Of a stretch of 36,279 nt of DNA, positions 17,353 to 24,648 are shown in pieces. The stretch comes from a virus. Below the pieces are notes generated by a model, which was not told the DNA's origin, did no database searches, and worked only from the letters and a program-made list of their open reading frames with translations. Within the stretch, counting starts at the first letter, position 1. Every line of letters begins with the position of its first letter. Position numbers and translations under genes: made by a program. The DNA lies in the IMG/VR virus record IMGVR_UViG_3300009068_000089, positions 1 to 36,279 of that record. One strand, given 5' to 3'.

Positions 17353-18591
17353 ATGGCAACGTTTAAGAACCTAGAACCATCAGACATCAAAACAGCTCGT
17401 TCTTTTTTAAGTCAGCTCATTGACGTAATTCAAGAAGATATAAGCGGTTCAACATCAAGAAGAAAATATCAAGTTTTCGTAACTGGTGGTATCGGTCCTG
17501 GAATTACTTCATCGTTGTTTCAAACCATTTATGATCAAGATTTTACTCTTCAAACAGCAAACCCTGTGTTTGATTGTACTGTAGGGTTATATCAAAACTC
17601 AGACGTAATTTCATCATCTCTAGCTTCTGTAGATTCAGTAGGAAAAGAAGTCTTTCCATCATCGTCATTAATGATGAGGGAAAAAATGGACAATTATAGA
17701 CAATTTTCTCAACTTCTGTTAGGCGATGCAGATTCACAATTCATCGCTCCGTATGGTTCTGCTTCTCCAAATGACCAAATCGATGCAGCTTTTTTTATTG
17801 CATTTAAGAGATTGTTCTCAAGAGATCAAATTAAACGGGAATCTTTTGCAATGAGATTCTTCCAGACAGCTTCATTATCAAGATATGACGGCGGGACAAA
17901 CATCCCTAACCTTTACAAAACTTCAGAAACTGGAGTCTCCATATACACTGACATCGGCGCTTCAACTTCAAAACTTACGGAATTTGGAGGACAATTAGGA
18001 AATATCGTTGACGCCGCTGACACAAATAGAACAGTAGGACTATTGTTCTACGATCGTGGTATCGCAGTTCTTGATCTCGAAAAGATCACCTCTTCAAGCC
18101 AATTTGTGTCAGGAACAATCGACGCCATGACCCCAACCGGTTTTACTGTTTTAGGGGCATCTGGTACCGAAACATCAGGAAAATCAAAGTTTATTCCTGA
18201 TTTTATTGTTTCAGGGTCGATCGACAACATCGTTGATAACATCTGCGCTACAAGATTTAGTTCTGGTTCACAAACTGCCATAACATTTCAGAACACAACA
18301 AACATTAATAGCACTTTGATATTCTGTCGTGCATCTGCTGATGAATTCAACTACTCATCAAATCCAACATTCACTGACTCTAATAATAGAATAGTAGTAA
18401 TAGAACCAGGAAGCGAAGACACACAACAGACATTTACATTCGTAACCTCAATAGGTTTGTATGATGCCAATGACAATCTTCTAGCCGTAGCTAAGCTAAG
18501 TAGACCAGTTGAAAAGAGTCCGGAGCGGGACTTAACATTTAGAGTTCGATTAGACTTTGCGAAAAAGAAGTCAAGAAGTTACACAAAGTAA
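17353..18591 (+). CDS. Virion protein with shared C-terminal module
   Basis: A 412-residue protein, higher in GC than the genes before it. The C-terminal part (about 228-412) contains VGLLFYDRGIAVL (228-240), YSSNPTF (334-340), a SIGLYDANDNLLAVAKLSRP segment and a final FRVRLDF. The same series in the same order closes the 835-residue protein at 20072, although the two N-termini differ. That points to a common C-terminal docking or trimer-forming module. The N-terminal part contains a Gly-rich loop (VFVTGGIGPGITSSLF) that is not a Walker A motif because it lacks GKS/T. No enzymatic motif is seen. The next gene is the homing endonuclease, so the original neighbour was probably the gene now at 19699 or 20072. 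Confidence 0.72.
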   Translation: MATFKNLEPSDIKTARSFLSQLIDVIQEDISGSTSRRKYQVFVTGGIGPGITSSLFQTIYDQDFTLQTANPVFDCTVGLYQNSDVISSSLASVDSVGKEVFPSSSLMMREKMDNYRQFSQLLLGDADSQFIAPYGSASPNDQIDAAFFIAFKRLFSRDQIKRESFAMRFFQTASLSRYDGGTNIPNLYKTSETGVSIYTDIGASTSKLTEFGGQLGNIVDAADTNRTVGLLFYDRGIAVLDLEKITSSSQFVSGTIDAMTPTGFTVLGASGTETSGKSKFIPDFIVSGSIDNIVDNICATRFSSGSQTAITFQNTTNINSTLIFCRASADEFNYSSNPTFTDSNNRIVVIEPGSEDTQQTFTFVTSIGLYDANDNLLAVAKLSRPVEKSPERDLTFRVRLDFAKKKSRSYTK

Positions 18592-18604
18592 TATCACGTT
18601 ATAG

Positions 18605-18634
18605 TTATAGCTTGATGAAACAATCAAGCTATAA
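18605..18634 (+). promoter_or_regulatory. Hairpin enclosing the endonuclease start codon
   Basis: TTATAGCTTGA (18605-18615) and TCAAGCTATAA (18624-18634) are a perfect 11-bp inverted repeat with an 8-base loop. The ATG (18615-18617) sits at the stem-loop junction, so the folded mRNA would block initiation. No T-tract follows, which argues against a terminator. Several T4 freestanding homing endonuclease genes are known to be silenced in early transcripts by hairpins over the ribosome site. Confidence 0.7.
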
Positions 18635-19730
18635 TTGTAAGAATTGCAAAATTGATTTTCTTTCAGTAAAGAAAAAAACGTTTTGTTGTAAGGAATGTTA
18701 TTTCTTGTCTAGAAAGAAAATAGTAACGAATATCTGTGTTGTTTGTAACAAACAATTTGTTGTTCCTTACAGATTTAGAGAAAAAAAGACATGCAACCAA
18801 GATTGCATGAAAATTTCAATTTCAAAATCTTTAACGAGTAGCATTACAAAGCAATGCCTAAATTGCAGTAAAGCTTTTGAAGCAACTAAGTCTTATGAAA
18901 AAAAAGCGAAGTACTGCTCTTCTGATTGCTTTTATCATCATAAATACGAAAGAGATTCTAAGATAATATCAAAAATCTGCGAAGGTTGTGGAAAAGAATT
19001 TCAAAAAGATTTTATAAAAAGGCACGTTAGATTCTGCTCAAAAAACTGTGCTTTTTCAGGGTCTAGAAACCCTATGTATGGTAAAGAAAATGGGATGTGT
19101 GGTAAGAAAGCTTGGAATAATGGTCTTACAACTAAGACAGACGAGAGGCTTTTAAACGCAGGAAGAAAAATTTCAAAAATTCAAAAAAGACAATTTGAGT
19201 CAGGAATGCGTTCCAATTATGGAAAAAAAAATCCGATGTTCGGAAAAACAAAAGATTTAATGACGCAAGAACAAAGAGAAAAATATTCAAAAGCAGCAAT
19301 TGAAAGAGTTATAAGCGGAGTTTCTGGATACAAAACAGGACATTTAAACGGAACGTATGATTGTAAAAAATCATCTTCTGTTAAATTTAAGTCTTCTTGG
19401 GAACTTGCTGCAATGATGTGGTGGGATGATTGCGAAGAAGTAGTATCATATCAATATGAGCCAGAGATCGTTAGATTAAAAGATGGTAGAAGAGCAATAC
19501 CAGATTTCAAAGTAGAGTATGTTAATGGCGCTGTTAAGATATTTGAAATTAAGCCAACACAAATTCAACAATTAGAATCAGTGAAAGAAAAGTTGAATCT
19601 AGTAAAAGAAGCCTTAAATTCTTTTGGAATAAGTTATGAACTTTTGGGTGATAAAGAAATTAAATTAATGATAAAAGATCTAGGAGAAAATTTTAAAAAT
19701 GAAATCGAGCGCTATAAAAGTGGGAAATAG
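18615..19730 (+). CDS. Freestanding homing endonuclease: zinc fingers, NUMOD3, PD-(D/E)XK nuclease
   Basis: A 371-residue protein from the ATG; an in-frame TTG lies just before it. Four CxxC...CxxxC zinc-binding repeats fill residues 8-145 (C8/C11-C24/C28, C41/C44-C60/C64, C81/C84-C101/C105, C122/C125-C141/C145). Two NUMOD3 DNA-binding motifs follow (SRNPMYGK near 150-157, KNPMFGK near 205-211). The C-terminal domain shows a PD-(D/E)XK layout: E263 in KSSWE, D297 in IPDFKVEY and E311-I-K313 in FEIKP. This nuclease domain closely resembles the head-completion nuclease at 22581, so it may have been copied from such a gene. It sits between two virion genes with a hairpin over its start and overlaps the next gene by 32 bases, all typical of an inserted mobile gene. 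Confidence 0.85.
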   Translation: MKQSSYNCKNCKIDFLSVKKKTFCCKECYFLSRKKIVTNICVVCNKQFVVPYRFREKKTCNQDCMKISISKSLTSSITKQCLNCSKAFEATKSYEKKAKYCSSDCFYHHKYERDSKIISKICEGCGKEFQKDFIKRHVRFCSKNCAFSGSRNPMYGKENGMCGKKAWNNGLTTKTDERLLNAGRKISKIQKRQFESGMRSNYGKKNPMFGKTKDLMTQEQREKYSKAAIERVISGVSGYKTGHLNGTYDCKKSSSVKFKSSWELAAMMWWDDCEEVVSYQYEPEIVRLKDGRRAIPDFKVEYVNGAVKIFEIKPTQIQQLESVKEKLNLVKEALNSFGISYELLGDKEIKLMIKDLGENFKNEIERYKSGK

Positions 19731-20028
19731 AGTTTATTCGATAGCATCAGTAGATGATGCTACTTTTGATTTAGTTCTTTCGCAAAAAGGCGTACAAGAC
19801 CCAGAAATAAAAAGTTTTATTGATTATGATGATCAACTAATTTTAGTTAGAGATAGACTACAAAGCGATCACAAAAAAGAGCTATTACTACATGAGCTTC
19901 TTCATTCATGTATGGAAGATTCGGGAATGGTTCAAGACGAATTTGTTGAAAACTTTATTAAGGTTTTATCTCCAAGATTAATTGGAATTGTTGAAGAATT
20001 ACCTTTAGTGTTTTCAGAAGCAGTTTAG
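19699..20028 (+). CDS. Small HExxH putative zinc metallopeptidase
   Basis: A 109-residue protein with H65-E66-L-L-H69 in a helix (LLLHELLHSCME), preceded by a beta segment (DDQLILVRD) as in minimal gluzincin-type folds. E81 or E84 in the next helix (QDEFVENF) is a plausible third zinc ligand. It is one of the smallest credible sizes for such a fold. A role in processing a virion or cell-wall substrate is possible, but a non-catalytic metal site cannot be excluded. It overlaps the end of the endonuclease gene by 32 bases in another frame. An AGGAGA site (19682-19687) supports the ATG at 19699. Because the homing endonuclease lies upstream, this gene was probably the original neighbour of the gene at 17353. 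Confidence 0.65.
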   Translation: MKSSAIKVGNRVYSIASVDDATFDLVLSQKGVQDPEIKSFIDYDDQLILVRDRLQSDHKKELLLHELLHSCMEDSGMVQDEFVENFIKVLSPRLIGIVEELPLVFSEAV

Positions 20029-20057
20029 ATGTCATTGTCTTTTTAGTGATGTATAAT
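20029..20057 (+). promoter_or_regulatory. Possible sigma-70-like promoter before the LamG protein
   Basis: ATGTCA (20029-20034) and TATAAT (20052-20057) are separated by 17 bases, matching four and six of six consensus positions. The -10 box ends 14 bases before the ATG at 20072, so the leader would be only a few bases and carry no Shine-Dalgarno. AT-rich sequence makes chance matches likely. Confidence 0.35.
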
Positions 20058-20071
20058 TACTTGGGAATTAA

Positions 20072-22579
20072 ATGTCTATATTTAAGGTCAATCAGACTGA
20101 TTTTCAAAGTGTAACAATCGCGACAAATCCGTCAAGACATTATTCTTCTAGTTCCAGCGGCGTAACAGGATCAGTCTTTGTTTTTGCTAGAAGATCTGAT
20201 ATAGAAAAAGAAGTTGCACCGTTATCTTCATTTATAGAATCGACACACGACGATTCTGATTTAACTTCTACATTAGAGAACATAAAAGCTATAGCCAAGA
20301 GTAAAAACAATAATTCTCAAACAACTTTTAACATCTTTAATCAATTAAACGCTTATTTGAAAGCTGCGAATGATCAAGGTATTTCTGCGAAAAAACAAAA
20401 AGCTTTAGATGTGATCAGGTTTACGCCTTCTTTTAATTTCACGTCAAATACCTTAAGGAAGCTTGTTGTTAAAGAAAATTTATCTGATTATTATCGCGCA
20501 TCCTATCCTTCAGCACATTGGGCATATTCAAATTATCATTGTTTAAATTTCTTTTCTTCTTCTACTGTTCCTACTTCTTCAGTTTTGCTTTATCCAAATG
20601 ATGATAATGGAATTCTTCATGAAGGATATTCATTTGGAAGATATGCACTTAGCGGAGCATTTAGTTTTGATTTTTATATAAACCCAAGATATAAAAACTT
20701 AGATTCTACTGGTCATTTTAAAGCTGCAACGATATTTCACCTATCTTCCAGTTACGCATTGTCTTTAGTAACAGGATCATCAAAAGATGAAAATGGATTT
20801 CCAAACGCCTTTCGCTTGCAGCTTCAATTAAGTCATAGCTCAGATATAGCACCTTCTGTTGCTTCATTTGGTTCTTATCCTAAAAATTTGGTTTTTTTAT
20901 CTGAAGACAATTCTTTAAAATGGAACCATTGGCATCATGTAGTCGTCCGTTGGGGCACTAACTTGATTAATCAAGGAACTGGATCATTTAATATTGACGG
21001 AGCTGACAAAGGGACATTTTCTATATTTTCTGGAACAGTTGCACCAAAAGTGTATCCTGATAATGGGATGACTCCAACAAATCCTGATGTTATGTGCTTG
21101 GGAAATTATTATGAAGGTACAAACTCAGGAAACAATGAATTAAAAAGTTTTTTTGCTGCAGATCCTGCAAAAAGAGATGGATTGATTACGTTAAAACCAG
21201 CGACGTCAATAGACGCACCTGATCGTTATCAATTTAATCACCCTCTTAAAGCAGAATTACATGATATTTCTATCAAACAATTTTATGTGACCGACGCTGA
21301 TATCGCAGCTTCAAGTTCAACTGGATTATCAAACGTTGGTTATGATTCAGGCGTTTGCTTTTATGTTCCTCCATTTTTTGTAGAGTCTTCTTCAATTAGG
21401 CGATTTGTTGGAGATCATGGAGGAATATTACAAACTCCATTTCTAGAAGTAGACGGTACAACTTCTGATCCTTTTAACGTTGCTTTATCTTTTGGAGTTG
21501 GTGGTCATTACATTAACTCTGAAAACTTTTTAAAAGATTTTTCTTCTGGTCATAATCCTAGGCAACATCATCTGACCGGTGTTGCATTAGATACAACCAC
21601 AACAGTAAGATCTGCAAACGACTTTTTATATGATCAAAGCTTCATAAGAAAAAGAAATCTAATGATACTTCCTTGTGACGATGGAAACTTTTATCCAAAT
21701 TATGATCTTTTGAATTATGAACCGTTACAAAATCTCTACGTCGATGACTTGAATAATCGTACAATCGGATTTATCGATCTTAATAATATGTTGTCAACGT
21801 CATCTATGCTATTTAAGACTTCTTTTGAAGGAACTTCTAATTCTGGAAAGTCTATAGAAGATGCAAATTTGTTTGCAAATGAATTAGTAGGATTCACCCC
21901 AGAGGAACCTTCTGCAGCTGCCGGTCCTTCATTTACAAATTATCAAAGATCTATTAATAAATCGATTGAAAGCGGAAATTTTAACCAAGGGTTACAAGAG
22001 AAAGCGCCTTTAGCTATTTTTCAAAGGACGCAAGATTCATCTTCAAACCAAGTCGTTTTCTTTGACATTAGCAACCTGTATTACGGTCTTAGAATTTTGC
22101 CTGGTAGTTTTATCATATCGGACTCTATGATGTCCGGCAGCGGCGGGGCTGTTGGAATTACAATTAAAGATGATGGAAATGGAACACTTCATCGAGCAGA
22201 TTCAGACACAAAAGCATCAACGTGGAATTCAGTCGGAACAATATTCTACAACGAAGGAATAATTGCGATTAAAAGTCCTCATCTTTATTTCTTTGGTAAA
22301 CATCAATATGAAATGTCTTTTAAGGGTGAGCAGAACATTCATGTCCTACGATTAGAATCTGTTGCACCCGCAAATCATCTTAATTCTTCATCAAATCCAT
22401 CTTTTAAATCGTTACCTTCATCATTAAAACCGAATGAAACTGACATGGATTACGTATATGTGTCAGGAATAAATTTTCATGATGACAATCTTAACGTTGT
22501 AATGAAAACTCAACTTGCTCAACCAATTATGAAAAAGCATTCAGAAAAGTTGCTGTTCAAAGTTAAGTACGATTTTTAA
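20072..22579 (+). CDS. Fibre/adhesion virion protein with LamG-like lectin domain
   Basis: An 835-residue protein. Residues about 186-410 resemble a concanavalin A-like (LamG) beta sandwich: AFSFDFYINPRY, FRLQLQLS, WNHWHHVVVRW, GSFNIDGADKGTF and LHDISIKQFYVTD are in the usual strand order. LamG-type domains bind glycans or protein surfaces, which suits a receptor-binding or decoration role. The last 115 residues (721-835) hold VGTIFYNEGIIAI, SSNPSF (773-778), HDDNLNVVMKTQLAQP and a final FKVKYDF. This module is shared with the protein at 17353. A poly-Ser run lies near residue 25. It is the last gene of the AT-rich virion cassette. Confidence 0.72.
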   Translation: MSIFKVNQTDFQSVTIATNPSRHYSSSSSGVTGSVFVFARRSDIEKEVAPLSSFIESTHDDSDLTSTLENIKAIAKSKNNNSQTTFNIFNQLNAYLKAANDQGISAKKQKALDVIRFTPSFNFTSNTLRKLVVKENLSDYYRASYPSAHWAYSNYHCLNFFSSSTVPTSSVLLYPNDDNGILHEGYSFGRYALSGAFSFDFYINPRYKNLDSTGHFKAATIFHLSSSYALSLVTGSSKDENGFPNAFRLQLQLSHSSDIAPSVASFGSYPKNLVFLSEDNSLKWNHWHHVVVRWGTNLINQGTGSFNIDGADKGTFSIFSGTVAPKVYPDNGMTPTNPDVMCLGNYYEGTNSGNNELKSFFAADPAKRDGLITLKPATSIDAPDRYQFNHPLKAELHDISIKQFYVTDADIAASSSTGLSNVGYDSGVCFYVPPFFVESSSIRRFVGDHGGILQTPFLEVDGTTSDPFNVALSFGVGGHYINSENFLKDFSSGHNPRQHHLTGVALDTTTTVRSANDFLYDQSFIRKRNLMILPCDDGNFYPNYDLLNYEPLQNLYVDDLNNRTIGFIDLNNMLSTSSMLFKTSFEGTSNSGKSIEDANLFANELVGFTPEEPSAAAGPSFTNYQRSINKSIESGNFNQGLQEKAPLAIFQRTQDSSSNQVVFFDISNLYYGLRILPGSFIISDSMMSGSGGAVGITIKDDGNGTLHRADSDTKASTWNSVGTIFYNEGIIAIKSPHLYFFGKHQYEMSFKGEQNIHVLRLESVAPANHLNSSSNPSFKSLPSSLKPNETDMDYVYVSGINFHDDNLNVVMKTQLAQPIMKKHSEKLLFKVKYDF

Positions 22580-22580
22580 T

Positions 22581-22988
22581 ATGCCTCCAAAGAAACCTCA
22601 TAAACGGAAGAGAAAACGTAAGGGTCATTATCACAGGGGTACCTACTCTTCTCCGATTGCAGGTGAATGTAAATACCGTTCAGGATGGGAACAAAAGTAC
22701 ATGGTACACTTGGATGAAAATCCTGATGTTGTTTCGTGGTCTTATGAAAAGCTCATTATAGAATACATTTCTAATCAGAAGACAAAAAAGGTCCGCAAGT
22801 ACTATCCAGACTTCCAAGTTGAGTACAAGGATGGAACTAAGGTTGTGATAGAGATCAAACCGTCTCGTAAGTTAAATCAACCTACGGTAATTAAGAAGGT
22901 AAGGGCTGCAAAAGAATGGTGCACGACCCATGGGTTGACCTACAAAGTGCTTACGGAAATAGAATTAAAAGATATGGGTCTACTTTAA
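22581..22988 (+). CDS. T4 gp4-like head-completion nuclease, PD-(D/E)XK fold
   Basis: A 135-residue protein with a strongly basic N-terminus (PKKPHKRKRKRKG) that should contact DNA, followed by a compact PD-(D/E)XK domain: E37 in YRSGWEQKYM, D77 in YYPDFQVEY, E91-I-K93 in VIEIKPS and a final helix/strand pair. This motif series and length match the T4 gp4 head-completion family, which acts on packaged DNA ends before tail joining (family knowledge). It starts one base after the preceding stop and lacks a clear Shine-Dalgarno, so translation may be coupled. The homing endonuclease at 18615 carries a related nuclease domain. Confidence 0.82.
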   Translation: MPPKKPHKRKRKRKGHYHRGTYSSPIAGECKYRSGWEQKYMVHLDENPDVVSWSYEKLIIEYISNQKTKKVRKYYPDFQVEYKDGTKVVIEIKPSRKLNQPTVIKKVRAAKEWCTTHGLTYKVLTEIELKDMGLL

Positions 22989-23028
22989 CAAGATTTTACT
23001 AAAGGCATCCTGAGTTAACAATAAATGT

Positions 23029-23586
23029 GTGTCATCATTAATTCTGGGATTGGATGTTTCAACGTCGGTGACGGGTGTCTGCATCATCAATCCTGACATT
23101 CAACCTGATGATAAGGGATCACACGTTCTTCACCTAGACAGAATCGAATTCAAGAAATGTAAGACGTTGTGGGAAAAAGCTGATCTTACTGCCGTCGAAC
23201 TCTCTGAGTTATTCAAAAAGTTTCCTGGTGAATATCGCGTGGCGCTAGAAGAGCCACTCATGGGGTTTCGTGCAGGGATGTCTTCTGCTGCGACAATCAC
23301 TACCCTCATGAGGTTCAACGGCATCGTGTCGTACATCTCAAGGGAGATATTCAAGGTTGATCCTGAGTACATCTCTTCATCTCACGCGAGAAAACTCTGT
23401 GGAATTAAGATGCAGCGGACGTCAATAGCCGGCATAAGTGGAAAAGAACAGGTCTTTAAATACATGTCAGAACATGACCTCAAACATGTCCAATGGCCCC
23501 TAAAAAAGAATGGTAAGCCTATTGATGCTTCTCGCGACATGTGTGATTCCTATGTGATTGCCCGGGCTGCTAGCATCCAAGATTAG
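23029..23586 (+). CDS. RuvC-like Holliday junction resolvase
   Basis: A 185-residue RNase H-fold nuclease. D9 lies in the first strand (ILGLDVSTSVTGVCII). E74 or E75 in VALEEPLMGF and D170/D173 in SRDMCDSYVIARA supply the remaining metal-binding acids of the RuvC layout. Members cut four-way junctions. In a phage this resolves branches in replicating concatemers before packaging, the role done in T4 by the unrelated gp49. It has a GTG start; an overlapping ATG at 23025 is in a different frame. There is no Shine-Dalgarno. The next gene encodes the primase and the one after is Mre11-Rad50, which makes this a recombination-replication cluster. GC is clearly higher than in the virion cassette. 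Confidence 0.85.
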   Translation: MSSLILGLDVSTSVTGVCIINPDIQPDDKGSHVLHLDRIEFKKCKTLWEKADLTAVELSELFKKFPGEYRVALEEPLMGFRAGMSSAATITTLMRFNGIVSYISREIFKVDPEYISSSHARKLCGIKMQRTSIAGISGKEQVFKYMSEHDLKHVQWPLKKNGKPIDASRDMCDSYVIARAASIQD

Positions 23587-23622
23587 TTGAAAAATGACTG
23601 ACCAATAGATTACTGTTGTATC

Positions 23623-24600
23623 GTGGTCCATTCTCTCACGGATAAGCTGAAGTTTTATGAGTCGATCTTTGGTCGAGGTCGAATCTCTGGAAACGGTCTC
23701 AACTTCGATGTCAGGTGTCCTATCTGCGCCCCGACAGATCCGACTAAAAAGAAGTTGGCCATCCGTACAACTGATGATGCGTGCCACTGTTGGGTATGCG
23801 GTTGGAAGGCCCGGAGCCTTGCTCCTTTATTACGGAAATATGGGACACAGGAACACCTGAACGCATATCGGGAATTAACTGGACAAGGTGGCAGGTCGGA
23901 TCTGGTAACCGCAGATGTTGAGAAGATCCAGAAGATAGAGTTGCCAAAGGATTTTCGATTGTTGACCCTGGCAAATGAGATGGACCCAGACGTCAAGGCG
24001 GCATGGAGGTACGTTTATTCTAGGGGATTGACTGACCGTGATGCCTGGTACTTCAAGTTTGGAGTCTCTGATGAACAGAGATGGAAGAGAAGGGTCATCA
24101 TGCCGTCCTTTGATTCTAGCGGTGAATTAAATTACTTTGTGGCTCGAGCAGTGGACAAAGACAAGAAGCCAAAGTATGACAACCCAGATGTAGATAAGAA
24201 CCCTGTGGTCTTCAATGAGATCAACTTGGATTGGAACAAACGGTTGGTTCTCTGCGAGGGACCATTTGACATGGTCAAATGTCCAGAGAATTCGACTGCG
24301 TTGTTGGGGTCAGACCTTGATGAACGACATGAGGTATTCAACAAAATTCTTCTACATGGAACGCCTGTTGCTTTGGCTCTCGATGGTGACATGTGGCAGA
24401 AGAAAACCCCACGGATCGTGAAGAAACTACAAGAATACAACGTGGATGTCGTAGTAGTGGATGTGAGACCATGGGGAGATCCCGGAAACATGTCCAAGGC
24501 TGAGTTCGAAAAAGCTCTTTCTGAGGCCAAACCTTTATTCTGGGAAGACAGGTTCTTGACCAAACTGGATAAATTCGTTTCTTCTAGTTTTAAGTTTTAA
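23623..24600 (+). CDS. DNA primase, CHC2 zinc finger plus TOPRIM (T4 gp61-like)
   Basis: A 325-residue protein, near the size of the T4 primase gp61. A zinc-binding domain at the N-terminus has C32-x2-C35 and C56-x2-C59, with H55 in the CHC2-type run CHCWVCG. The TOPRIM fold shows E212 in LVLCEGPFD and D254-G-D256 in ALALDGD. It would make RNA primers for lagging-strand synthesis together with a replicative helicase not in this window. There is no fused helicase domain. It starts with GTG and no Shine-Dalgarno; a TTGAAA (23587-23592) lies upstream. It stands between the resolvase and the Mre11-Rad50 gene in the same orientation. Confidence 0.9.
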   Translation: MVHSLTDKLKFYESIFGRGRISGNGLNFDVRCPICAPTDPTKKKLAIRTTDDACHCWVCGWKARSLAPLLRKYGTQEHLNAYRELTGQGGRSDLVTADVEKIQKIELPKDFRLLTLANEMDPDVKAAWRYVYSRGLTDRDAWYFKFGVSDEQRWKRRVIMPSFDSSGELNYFVARAVDKDKKPKYDNPDVDKNPVVFNEINLDWNKRLVLCEGPFDMVKCPENSTALLGSDLDERHEVFNKILLHGTPVALALDGDMWQKKTPRIVKKLQEYNVDVVVVDVRPWGDPGNMSKAEFEKALSEAKPLFWEDRFLTKLDKFVSSSFKF

Positions 24601-24607
24601 CAGCTTA

Positions 24608-24648
24608 TTGAACACTAACCGTTAATGTGGTACATTAATTGATCAATG
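24608..24648 (+). promoter_or_regulatory. Promoter-like boxes with tandem palindromes at the Mre11-Rad50 start
   Basis: TTGAAC (24608-24613) and TACATT (24631-24636) are 17 bases apart, each matching four of six consensus positions. The same stretch has a perfect 7-bp inverted repeat, TTAATGT/ACATTAA (24622-24638), and a palindrome ATTGATCAAT (24638-24647) that includes the first bases of the ATG. This suits an operator overlapping a promoter for a nearly leaderless mRNA. Not proven. Confidence 0.4.

Noticed and set aside
17400-17560. GGIGPGITSS loop in the 412-residue protein as a nucleotide-binding P-loop
   Set aside because: There is no Lys in the required GK-S/T position and no Walker B, and the protein is otherwise structural in style.
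24132-24563. Open frame of 143 codons on the minus strand
   Set aside because: It lies fully inside the primase TOPRIM region, which has catalytic motifs in the plus frame; no ribosome site or recognisable motif.
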